This document shows positions 1-7,268 of a stretch of DNA of 15,149 bases, in pieces. Origin of the DNA: Stramenopiles sp. TOSAG23-2 (taxonomy: Eukaryota; Sar); contig LT649724.1 of the NCBI GenBank assembly GCA_900128395.1, forward strand, positions 1 to 15,149, in the 5' to 3' direction. Under the pieces are notes generated by a model, which was not told the DNA's origin, did no database searches, and saw only the letters and a list, made by a program, of their open reading frames with translations. Both the position numbers and the translations under genes were made by a program. The stretch's first letter is position 1; the number at the start of each line of letters is the position of its first letter.

Positions 1-37
1 TAATATAATTATTTGTGCGTTGTGATATGTGAATTAA

Positions 38-74
38 TTGATATATATTGATATATATTGATATTTATTGATTC
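38..74. repeat. Short tandem repeat, 10-bp unit
   Basis: The unit ATATATATTG occurs at 41-50 and 51-60, followed by a variant, ATATTTATTG, at 61-70, with partial units on both sides. It looks like a simple low-complexity tandem repeat. No function is implied. Confidence 0.8.
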
Positions 75-268
75 ATTTCCTATTTTTTAATTCAGTTAAA
101 ATACCTTAATATATATGTTGAGATTTTACACCTATCCAAAAATCTGGTGAATTCCAGAAACAGCGCTTGTATGACTTAAACTATCTAGAGTAATGTGTCA
201 AAAGGCTTATAAGCTTATTATTTGCTGATGTACACATCCATAAATTCAATAAATATATCGTTATATAT

Positions 269-287
269 ATATATACGACGTATATAT
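269..287. repeat. Palindrome with TACG/CGTA core upstream of the first gene
   Basis: ATATATACG-A-CGTATATAT has 9-bp inverted arms around one central base. It resembles the 7205-7221 element in a convergent spacer, but here it lies about 105 bp upstream of a start codon. It may be a protein-binding site, or a chance product of TA-rich DNA. Confidence 0.6.
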
Positions 288-391
288 GTACTGTATATAT
301 ATCTGTCATATTAAAATAAGAACAAGACATTTCTTTATACAATTTATTATCGTTCATTTACTTTATTTCGATAATTCATACGAGGCGTAAA

Positions 392-1857
392 ATGAACTAT
401 TCTAAAATCAATCATTTATTTTGTATTACGTTGCAAATAATATCATTGCTACAATGTATTATTATAATCAAAACATATTCTTGGCCAATTGGATTTGGAG
501 GAAATGCAAGACGAACATCACAAGTAATACCAACAGATACATTGCCTTCCTCAACAATACATGAACCTTATGAGATTTGGAAAAAAGAGACAGGTAGTCG
601 TATTGAATCATCTATCACCATAATAATAATATATTAGAATACAATGCAAAATTACTTGATGATAGAACTTCAGAAGATCAAGGGGAGTATTTAACTGCGC
701 GCCCTGTAAATACGTTAACAATTGATAATAAATTGCATTTAAAATTTGATATTGAACCGCCAAAAGAAATGAAAAATAAATTTTCATTAAAACAATCAAC
801 ATTAACAAAGGCAAAATTAATATTTAATATCCATACATGTGATGCTATAAGTGAATTAGCAGAAGCATTTATCGTCGGAACAATTTCTCCACTAATTCAT
901 GTGAAAGGATCAAATCATATATTTGCGCAAACTTCAGCCATGAATAAATTAAATACTAGAGGTAATACCTTTGAATTGGATTTCACAATAGCATTAAGAC
1001 CATATATATATGAAGATAGCAGATTGCAAGAATCGAAAAATAATAATTTTCATGTAAATATTGAAATTTCATTTCACAATATTACAATAGGGCAAATGTC
1101 GTACATTCAGTTTTATAGTAGTAAATTTAAAAAAGGTTCTCAAATGAAGCCATGTTTATCATTGCAATTTACCACAGAAACATTTCATGGAATTTACCCA
1201 CGTATAGTTCCAAATAATTTTTCTACAAATATTAATGTGAATGGAATATTCAATTTAAATGATTCCTATGTTTGCGGAATAGCATCATATCAGCCACATC
1301 AGTTCAACCTTACAAGCATGTTATTTACATTGCCACAAAAATCATATAATAAAACATATCTCGTATGTGAAATCCCAGCAATTAGAGTTAACTTGAAAAT
1401 GTGCTCTATAAAAGACGATAGAGACAATTGGAATAGATGTTATAGTGATTATATTGTATACATAATGCGTGAAGTAAATGTCGGTGTTGATCCAAATGGC
1501 CCAGAAAAAACTACGAAATCATTTGTCCCAATTGTATATTCAGGTCCAATGAACCATAGAATTATACAAGTAACAGATTATAGAAATTTAAAACATTTTC
1601 TTCGTAGCAATTTGGAATGGAACTCACAGAGCGAACGAAAAGGTGGATATCATGGGTGGAACGGCAATGATCATCGATATTTCGGTAAAAATTATGATCC
1701 GAATGATTTTGGTATTTATCGAAGTGGTAGAAATTATCAATGGAATCCAAATTGGGAAAGAGATTATTATTATCGTGACCCAAATATATTTCAACGCTAT
1801 CATGGAACAGATACAATTAGTGAAAAAGAAATATTAGCTAGAGGTTTTAGTGTATGA
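392..1857 (+). CDS. Unrecognised secreted glycoprotein with one apparent mini-intron
   Basis: The first exon starts at ATG 392. It encodes a signal-peptide-like N-terminus: a hydrophobic run over residues 9-27 (LFCITLQIISLLQCIIII), then Lys-Thr-Tyr-Ser, with cleavage plausible before Trp-Pro-Ile-Gly. This frame stops at 635-637, while a second frame is open from 607 to TGA 1855-1857. Removing a GT-AG intron from 594 to 637 or from 594 to 673 joins the two in frame. The second part has five N-glycosylation sequons (NIT, NFS, NDS, NLT, NKT) and six cysteines, which fits an extracellular or luminal fold with disulfides. The last ~65 residues are rich in Gly, Tyr, Trp, Asn and Asp, with segments such as NYQWNPNWERDYYYRDPN. 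There is no clear second membrane segment or GPI signal, so the product is probably secreted. I recognise no family and assign no function. The next gene converges on it. Confidence 0.78.
594..673 (+). other. Candidate intron (80 nt, or a 44-nt form ending at 637)
   Basis: The donor context is CAG|GTAGTC, with GT at 594-595. Two acceptors give the same reading frame. AACTTCAG ends at 673 and has a modest pyrimidine run. ATATTAG ends at 637. In both cases codon 68 is completed as GAA and the downstream frame continues to 1857. The interior contains stops in the relevant frames, as expected for an intron. The alternative is a single-base indel in the genome or assembly within 607-634. I prefer the intron because a good donor and frame-compatible acceptors are both present. 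Confidence 0.6.
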
Positions 1858-1927
1858 TATGCTTCGTACATGATGATGTGCGACGATACAAATCCAAATG
1901 GTGCACCAGGATAGGGAAAGTAGATGT

Positions 1928-1964
1928 TTACGTGTCGTAATGCACTACGATTCGTACGAAAGTG
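1928..1964. repeat. Palindrome cluster in the 3' region: TTACG-TGT-CGTAA and TTCGTACGAA
   Basis: TTACG-TGT-CGTAA (1928-1940) is a 5-bp-arm hairpin. Nearby, TTCGTACGAA (1951-1960) is a perfect 10-bp palindrome flanked by CACT at 1943-1946 and its complement AGTG at 1961-1964. Both lie about 70-105 bp after the stop of the secreted-protein gene, so they are probably transcribed in its 3' UTR. Confidence 0.75.
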
Positions 1965-2060
1965 TAGATTTTAAAAATTATGAAAAAATAATATATTTTT
2001 TTAGCACAACACATATTTTATATTTGAGAGAAGAGAGACACACACATAATTAATTGTAAA

Positions 2061-2066
2061 AATAAA
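2061..2066 (+). terminator. Candidate poly(A) signal of the secreted-protein gene
   Basis: A canonical AATAAA hexamer lies about 200 bp after the stop codon. Another lies at 2092-2097. Choosing between them needs transcript 3'-end data. Confidence 0.45.
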
Positions 2067-2082
2067 ATATTTTTTTACGTAT

Positions 2083-2127
2083 TACGAGTTAAATAAATAC
2101 TCTCTGGAAAGAGTTAGATTACTCGTA
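2083..2127. repeat. Nested inverted repeat in the convergent spacer
   Basis: Outer arms TACGAGT (2083-2089) and ACTCGTA (2121-2127) enclose an inner stem-loop, ACTCT-CTGGAA-AGAGT (2099-2114). The arrangement could fold as an RNA or DNA cruciform-like structure. The outer arms again carry the TACGA/TCGTA core. Confidence 0.65.
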
Positions 2128-2160
2128 TATTTTTACGTACATCATGCATATCATAAAATT

Positions 2161-2166
2161 TTTATT
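2161..2166 (-). terminator. Candidate poly(A) signal of the Tubby-like gene
   Basis: TTTATT on the plus strand reads AATAAA on the minus strand. It lies about 165 bp beyond the TAA stop at 2332-2334, at a reasonable distance for 3'-end formation. Confidence 0.4.
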
Positions 2167-2232
2167 TTTTTAAAAGCACTTTTTATAATCTTGATAAAAG
2201 AGATAATAATATCATATACAAATAGTTTTTAC

Positions 2233-2265
2233 AGCGCGCAGTGTTTTCGTACGAACGTACGCGCT
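2233..2265. repeat. CpG-rich nested inverted repeat containing TTCGTACGAA
   Basis: Arms AGCGCG (2233-2238) and CGCGCT (2260-2265) flank the perfect palindrome TTCGTACGAA (2246-2255). The same decamer occurs at 1951-1960. This is one of the most CpG-dense non-coding stretches in the window and lies in the predicted 3' UTR of the Tubby-like gene. Confidence 0.7.
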
Positions 2266-2331
2266 CGTATTTTTTTAATATTCGTATATTTTTAACAAAG
2301 TTGTTCAGTAAAAAACTATCTCCTCTTTTGT

Positions 2332-4533
2332 TTAACCTGTTGTTTTAGTTATAATACTCGCAATAGATATACCAAGTGCCTGTAAAGGTGAACATGGGTA
2401 ACGAACATCCATTGTAAATTCACGATTTTCAACCCGTCCAAAACGTACATAAACATCATCTAACGAATGTGATGAGACTAATAAATAATTTTTAGACGAT
2501 GCCATTGTAACACGGCCATCAAAATCAAGAGTATATGCACCAATAGCTTCATCAAAATGTGGTTTCTTATTTTCATAAAAGGACAAATGATCGAATTTTC
2601 CAGATTTCCATTGACTTAACATTTCATCTTTAGGATGCATCGGCTTCCAAGGTGCTTGTATTTCCTCTCCATCGTCCACTTTTTCGTTTTTGGGTATCAT
2701 TTCTGGCAGCAAAACTGTCATATGACGGGGACAATCTTTTGTATTGGTTATTTGAATGGCACCAAGTTGGATCCTGTCACCAGAATATGGATCATTTTTC
2801 ACTTTTCGCTTTAACTTGTTTTCCGTAATAATATTATATTGCAATACCTTACCTGTTTGGATTTGCTCCACTTTACCAATTGTTTCATTATCACATTTAA
2901 TTTTATAACCTTTTTTACCTCCAGAACCTAATAAATTTGTTTTTTTCTTTGCAGTCATTACTAAATCACCAAAAGCTTCGACATCGTAATCCAAGATGAC
3001 AAACAATTCATTTTGTTTATGATCCCCTATCACACGGAAATATACCATACCTAATTCATCTGGAACAGGATTCTTCAGAAATTGTATAAAATCGAAATCT
3101 GGACTTTGAAAGTATTTTCTTAATTTTCGAGGCATTTCACTTCCATCATCACCTTCTGCAGGCTGTGGTTTACCTTTGGCTCTTAATTCATCTTTTTCTT
3201 GCTGCTTCATTTTATTCAACATATTTTCCAATTCTTCTTCATCTTCACCTGCAATATCTTCAATAATTTTTTCTTTTATAAATGCATTGCCTTTGATCAA
3301 ATCTTTAGCACCACTATTACCGTCCAAAGATTCTTTTTCAACAAATTTAGCAACGCGGCGAGTCATGTGATCACACGATTCAGCAAAAAACATTAACATA
3401 TGAAGCTCTTCATCCGATAGAGCTCTACTTTTCATAATTTCAGATACACTATCATGATGTTTCATCGCACGAGCGACGTGATCGATGATGCTCATTTTTT
3501 TACTACTACTACTACTACTACTTTTCTTTTTCCGTTTAGCTTTTTTCTCTTTTTTCTTCTCACTTCCTACAACTGGTATATCCACTTCCTCATCGCTAGA
3601 AAAATAATCTTTTTTATTTCGTCTTGGTGTTTTCGATGGAATTTTTCCATTTTCATCATCATCATCCCCACTACCATAATTAGCAGCACCAGGTGCTGCT
3701 TTCCTAATACTCGACATTAAATCATGCATATCAATTGGGACAACATTATGCGATTCATCTTCATCGCTACTAGCAGAGCGGTATACCAATTCATGCGGTT
3801 TTGGTTTATTATGACTATTGCTACTGAACTTATTCCGCGACTTTGATATACTATCTGAATCAAGTACTACGCTAGGTCTACCAAAATCTTTCCCTCCATC
3901 CAATACATCCCCTTCATTGTCATCGTCAAAAGTTTTTTTATTTGTAGATTCTGGAGTGCGAATGGATGAAGACTTTGATGATTTCGTTGTTGAAGATGTT
4001 TTTTTCTTTTTATCTTTTTTCTTTTTCTGTTCTTTTTTACTGCTAGTATTACTAGACACGCCTAAATTATTTCGATTTCGCCGTGCTCCTATATCCAAGA
4101 AACTTCCCCCAACTATATTGTCATCATGAACTTCCGCATCCTCGTCATCTTCCATCATAAACAATCCAGGGCTTTTCGGTTTTGATTTATTTTTTTTACG
4201 TAATTCATCTATTTTAGACGCTTTGGATGATTTTTTCTTTTTACTTTTTTTGATACCATCTCCTGGTTTATCCGTCGTTTCCTCAGATTTTTTACCTTCA
4301 TATATATCATCTGCAATCTCCTCTTTTTTTTCCGAACTTGAAGAATCTTTTTTTGAATTACTTTTTTTATTACTATTTTTCTTATTGTTTTTATTATTAT
4401 TACTATCCTCCTGGTTTTTTTTACCTTCATCAATTATTTCATGTTCCTCCGGTGGTGGTTTTGGTCTTGATGGTGGTCTAGGTGTGCTCTTCGGCGTCCC
4501 TTTCCCCCTAACAATTTTTTTCTTCGTACTCAT
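2332..4533 (-). CDS. Tubby-like protein (TULP family) with long disordered N-terminus
   Basis: The C-terminal ~267 residues (467-733) match the Tubby domain. This domain binds phosphatidylinositol 4,5-bisphosphate and serves as a membrane or ciliary trafficking adaptor in animals. Diagnostic segments are DFDGRVTMASSKN (670-682), then RFGRVEN, then FTMDVRYPCSPLQALGISIA near the C-terminus. The length matches the usual ~260-residue beta barrel. A basic patch (Lys 529-531 and Lys 540-541) sits where known tubby proteins contact the lipid. The first ~465 residues are low complexity: Lys/Ser/Asp/Glu-rich, with poly-Ser encoded by repeated AGT triplets (3500-3522 on the plus strand) and strongly basic tracts. 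They are probably disordered and may contain nuclear-localisation-like signals. The start is the first ATG (4531-4533), with a purine at -3. The gene is intronless, ends in TAA, and shares a divergent upstream region with the acyltransferase gene. Function is inferred from the family only. Confidence 0.93.
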   Translation of the reverse strand: MSTKKKIVRGKGTPKSTPRPPSRPKPPPEEHEIIDEGKKNQEDSNNNKNNKKNSNKKSNSKKDSSSSEKKEEIADDIYEGKKSEETTDKPGDGIKKSKKKKSSKASKIDELRKKNKSKPKSPGLFMMEDDEDAEVHDDNIVGGSFLDIGARRNRNNLGVSSNTSSKKEQKKKKDKKKKTSSTTKSSKSSSIRTPESTNKKTFDDDNEGDVLDGGKDFGRPSVVLDSDSISKSRNKFSSNSHNKPKPHELVYRSASSDEDESHNVVPIDMHDLMSSIRKAAPGAANYGSGDDDDENGKIPSKTPRRNKKDYFSSDEEVDIPVVGSEKKKEKKAKRKKKSSSSSSSKKMSIIDHVARAMKHHDSVSEIMKSRALSDEELHMLMFFAESCDHMTRRVAKFVEKESLDGNSGAKDLIKGNAFIKEKIIEDIAGEDEEELENMLNKMKQQEKDELRAKGKPQPAEGDDGSEMPRKLRKYFQSPDFDFIQFLKNPVPDELGMVYFRVIGDHKQNELFVILDYDVEAFGDLVMTAKKKTNLLGSGGKKGYKIKCDNETIGKVEQIQTGKVLQYNIITENKLKRKVKNDPYSGDRIQLGAIQITNTKDCPRHMTVLLPEMIPKNEKVDDGEEIQAPWKPMHPKDEMLSQWKSGKFDHLSFYENKKPHFDEAIGAYTLDFDGRVTMASSKNYLLVSSHSLDDVYVRFGRVENREFTMDVRYPCSPLQALGISIASIITKTTG

Positions 4534-4916
4534 ACCAAATGTAATGTTGTAATTTGAAATGTTGTATTGGTGTTATGTGATATGGATGTTGTATTTACCA
4601 TTGTATTTTATATATATCTATCATCCATTTACCATTCATATATCTATATGTTAATAATGCACTTATTATTTATTTTTACAGCACATCATTATTTGGTTAA
4701 TTAATTTAATAAAGAAAAAAGCCGACTATAATTCCAATAATAATCAAACAAATACAAATTTTATTAGTCTTCTATACCATGTATTTTTTGTCGGCCCCTA
4801 TTTAAATTTTATTGACTGTTTCACCTCAGCATATCAGCATATCATCATTGTCATGTCATAGCTGGATATACCAGGCCTTAGGGCAGGTAAATAGTACCAA
4901 GTATAGAATTTGAAAA

Positions 4917-4944
4917 TATAATACTGCAGTACTGCAGTATTATA
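4917..4944. repeat. 28-bp perfect palindrome
   Basis: The sequence is identical to its reverse complement over all 28 bases. The core is ACTGCAGTACTGCAGT, two PstI-like CTGCAG units, and the flanks are TATAAT/ATTATA. It lies about 220 bp upstream of the acyltransferase start and about 385 bp upstream of the Tubby-like start. It could bind a dimeric factor or extrude as a cruciform. Confidence 0.9.
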
Positions 4945-5139
4945 GTATACAATTAGAATATAATAGAGAGCTATTAATACCTGGTACTTGTAACTAACTT
5001 TTGTAAATAATTATAATATTATTATTATCAATGCACGTTGCCAATCAAAAAGATACGCATAACAGAAAATACAATCATACATTTTTCTCTACACACACTC
5101 ATATATATATATATGCCTATACAGATAATCTGGACGACA

Positions 5140-5166
5140 ACACACACACACACACACACACACACA
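5140..5166. repeat. (AC)13 microsatellite abutting the acyltransferase start codon
   Basis: An uninterrupted AC repeat ends directly at ATG 5167-5169. It is either the last part of the 5' leader or, if translation starts at ATG 5113, a Thr-His repeat at the N-terminus. Its length is probably variable between individuals. Confidence 0.9.
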
Positions 5167-7074
5167 ATGTATGAAGTACAATTGGAGAAAACATTTTCTC
5201 AACAACTTCAAGTTCCGAAACTAACTGTGCCAGATTTAAACCAAACTATTGAATGTTTTTTACAATCTGTAAGACCATTTATTCATAATTCAAAGGATGA
5301 CAAAAGAATTAAAAAATTAGCAACTGAGTTAGCATCAAACCCTTCGATACTTGCGCGGCAAGAATTTTTAAGAATGTTAGCAGCTGATACAGATACAAAT
5401 TGGTTATCAAGTGGTGGTAAAAACGATATTTGGATCAGAGCAGCATATCATAGTTGGGTGGACTTGCCATTACCTTGTAATTCCAACGTTTGTGGGTGGA
5501 TGTTTTTGGAAAAAGAGTGGGAATTGGAGCCTACATTTAGTGCAGCTGCAACTGTTATGGCATATTTAACGTATAAAATTGATTTAGATAATGGGAATGT
5601 ACCAATCAATCGTGCCAGAGATGGCAAACCAGAAGATATGTTTCAATATTCTAGAATATTTGGAATGACAAGAGTACCATCAACTACATGTGATTATTTT
5701 GTACAAGATCGAAATTCAAAGCATATTGTAGTGTTTTGTTGTAATACTCCATATAAAATAAATGTGTTAAGTGAAAATAATAATATATTGATGGATATTG
5801 GATCGTTACGAAATATATTTCAGTACATTATATTAGATACAAAAAATCAAAGCCACAATGCTAAATTCGGAGCCTTGACTGGAATGGAAAGAAGCAAATG
5901 GGCAAAGGTGCGGGAACAATGGATAAAAAATGATCCAGAGAAAAAAGATGCTTTGCATTGGATTGAAAGTGCAATTACTGTATTAAACTTGGATGTATTA
6001 GGAAATAAAGAATTTGAAGATTTTACTTCTTTAACAAGGAGATTTTTACATTATAATAATGAAAATAGATGGTTTGACAAGTCATTTCAAATAATTGTAA
6101 ATCCTGCTGGACAGGTTGGTGTTAATGTTGAACATAGTTGGGCTGAAGCTTCTGTCTTATTACAAATACATAGCACTATTGTATATCAGTATGTCGCAAA
6201 TGAATATAAAAAACGAAGAAATTTGAGGAATGATGATGGTGAATTATTAAAAGTTGATGATCTTCTAAATAAATATGTTCATCGATTAGATGCCATGAAA
6301 ACATTTAGTCCGGAAACAATAGAGCAAATTGATTATGCTGTTGGATTATTAAATGAAATTAATAACAATAGTGATTTGGCAATAATTCCTGCATATGAAT
6401 ATCCTGCCACGACGCTGAAACAAGTTGGTGTGTCTCCAGATAGCATTTTACAGCTTGCCATACAATTGGGATATTATCGAATGCATAAAAAAACTGCTGC
6501 AACTTATGAAACTGTAGTCTTGACGGCATTTCGAAATGGTAGGACAGGTACTTGTAGAACAGTTTGCACAGAGACTGTAGAGTTTTGCAAAGCAATGGTA
6601 CATGGTAACAAAAAGAAAATAGATTTGCAAAATGATTTTAAGAAAGCTGCTAAAGCTCATATCAGCTATGTTATTAAAGCATCAAATGGAAAAGGCTGTG
6701 ATCGTCATATGCTTGCTCTTCGTTTCCCACTAGACCATTTAGGAGAAGGAGTTCCTGGGCCTGGAATATCCGAATTATGGTCTGATCCATTATTCAATCA
6801 ATCACAATCTTGGATGTTAAGCACTTCGAATAATTCCTACCTTTTAAATGGATGTGGTTGTTTCGGTTCTGTTAATCCACTTGGTTATGGCGTTGGTTAT
6901 TTATCTGCAAGTACAGCTTCATACTTTGCTATTGAATGTAAGAATGAAACAAAAGATACAAGCAGCATTATATTAGCACGTTATTGTATTGAAGCTTTAG
7001 AAGATATCCATAATTTATTCGATGTTATGCCAGTTACAGTGAAAGAACCCTGGGTAGCAAATGCCAAGTTGTAA
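5167..7074 (+). CDS. CPT1-like carnitine O-acyltransferase with C-terminal peroxisomal signal
   Basis: This is a choline/carnitine acyltransferase, about 635 residues. Such enzymes exchange acyl groups between CoA and carnitine. The N-terminal PKLTVPDLNQTIECFLQSVRP matches the family opening. The catalytic His is His323 in NVEHSWAEA, preceded by NRWFDKSF. A carnitine/CoA signature TYETVVLTAFRNGRT spans 446-460, and an STS motif lies at 552-554. The His motif and NRWFDKSF resemble CPT1 more than carnitine acetyltransferase (CRAT). However, the two N-terminal membrane segments of CPT1 are absent and the protein ends in Ala-Lys-Leu, a classical PTS1. A soluble peroxisomal enzyme is therefore inferred. 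In the signature, the Arg usual before the Met-Phe (as in CPT1 MTRMF) is Thr. I chose ATG 5167 for its good context (A at -3) and because family similarity begins there. An in-frame ATG at 5113 would add an 18-residue Thr-His-rich extension. The gene is intronless and converges on ATG16. Confidence 0.93.
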   Translation: MYEVQLEKTFSQQLQVPKLTVPDLNQTIECFLQSVRPFIHNSKDDKRIKKLATELASNPSILARQEFLRMLAADTDTNWLSSGGKNDIWIRAAYHSWVDLPLPCNSNVCGWMFLEKEWELEPTFSAAATVMAYLTYKIDLDNGNVPINRARDGKPEDMFQYSRIFGMTRVPSTTCDYFVQDRNSKHIVVFCCNTPYKINVLSENNNILMDIGSLRNIFQYIILDTKNQSHNAKFGALTGMERSKWAKVREQWIKNDPEKKDALHWIESAITVLNLDVLGNKEFEDFTSLTRRFLHYNNENRWFDKSFQIIVNPAGQVGVNVEHSWAEASVLLQIHSTIVYQYVANEYKKRRNLRNDDGELLKVDDLLNKYVHRLDAMKTFSPETIEQIDYAVGLLNEINNNSDLAIIPAYEYPATTLKQVGVSPDSILQLAIQLGYYRMHKKTAATYETVVLTAFRNGRTGTCRTVCTETVEFCKAMVHGNKKKIDLQNDFKKAAKAHISYVIKASNGKGCDRHMLALRFPLDHLGEGVPGPGISELWSDPLFNQSQSWMLSTSNNSYLLNGCGCFGSVNPLGYGVGYLSASTASYFAIECKNETKDTSSIILARYCIEALEDIHNLFDVMPVTVKEPWVANAKL

Positions 7075-7165
7075 AAAAAAATTCTCATTTTGTACACATA
7101 TTTAATTCGTACAAAAGAGTAATTTAAGAACATATAATATTCCGTATTTAATTCAAAATATACTT

Positions 7166-7181
7166 TTCGTATGCATACGAA
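7166..7181. repeat. 16-bp perfect palindrome TTCGTATGCATACGAA
   Basis: This is a perfect inverted repeat in the convergent spacer, about 90 bp from both stop codons. It has the same TTCGTA/TACGAA ends as the palindromes at 1951-1960 and 2246-2255, with four extra central bases (TGCA) that could form a loop. Confidence 0.85.
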
Positions 7182-7204
7182 CCCATATATCATTATTTTT
7201 AATA

Positions 7205-7221
7205 ATATACGAGTCGTATAT
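7205..7221. repeat. Palindrome ATATACGA-G-TCGTATAT
   Basis: Eight-bp arms surround a single central base, about 25 bp after the 7166-7181 palindrome. It is probably transcribed in the 3' UTR of ATG16, the acyltransferase gene, or both. Confidence 0.8.
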
Positions 7222-7268
7222 ACTCTAGAACTTTGTAATAATTAATAATAATGATATTTTTAAAAAGC

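Larger units (their letters stand above)
1..391. other. AT-rich region upstream of the secreted-protein gene
   Basis: No coding frame can be supported here. The region is dominated by TA-rich simple sequence, a 10-bp tandem repeat near the left edge, and a palindrome at 269-287. It should hold the promoter and 5' leader of the gene starting at 392. TATA-like stretches are too abundant to choose a TATA box. The end of a neighbouring gene outside the window could also extend into it. Confidence 0.5.
1858..2331. other. Convergent 3'-3' spacer with CpG-containing palindromes
   Basis: This spacer lies between the stop of the secreted-protein gene and the stop of the Tubby-like gene. It has no supportable coding frame. 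It carries eleven TCGTA or TACGA pentamers and several inverted repeats: 1928-1940, 1951-1960, 2083-2127 and 2233-2265. Candidate poly(A) signals for the left gene are at 2061-2066 and 2092-2097. One for the right gene is at 2161-2166 on the minus strand. The two transcripts probably end close together here. Confidence 0.75.
4534..5166. promoter_or_regulatory. Divergent promoter region, Tubby-like / carnitine acyltransferase
   Basis: No coding frame is supported. The start codons of the two flanking genes face outward, so both promoters should lie here. Visible structure includes a 28-bp perfect palindrome (4917-4944), an inverted pair TACCAGG...CCTGGTA around it, an (AT)7 run at 5101-5114 and an (AC)13 run touching the acyltransferase start. 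The region contains no TCGTA or TACGA pentamers, unlike the convergent spacers. Confidence 0.65.
7075..7268. other. Short convergent spacer between acyltransferase and ATG16 genes
   Basis: These 194 bp hold the 3' ends of both genes. No canonical AATAAA is visible on either strand, so variant poly(A) signals or overlapping 3' UTRs are likely. Five TCGTA/TACGA pentamers are present, four of them within two palindromes (7166-7181 and 7205-7221). Confidence 0.75.

Noticed and set aside
392-637. Treating the 81-codon signal-peptide frame as a separate small gene
   Set aside because: It ends in a low-complexity run just as the main frame opens, and a GT-AG intron joins them. The downstream part otherwise lacks a start and signal peptide.
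3454-4552. Several plus-strand open frames rich in Phe, Leu and Ser
   Set aside because: They are the complement of the Lys/Ser/Glu-rich N-terminus of the Tubby-like gene. Their membrane-like hydrophobicity is an artefact of the AAA/AAG/GAA codons opposite.
4860-5000. Mobile element (MITE-like) around the 28-bp palindrome
   Set aside because: The TACCAGG/CCTGGTA inverted pair is short, no target-site duplication is evident, and no second copy occurs in the window. It is kept only as a possibility.
5038-5166. Non-ATG upstream start (TTG 5038) for the acyltransferase
   Set aside because: There is no ATG there, and the extra residues come from simple repeats with no family similarity. ATG 5167, or at most 5113, is more plausible.
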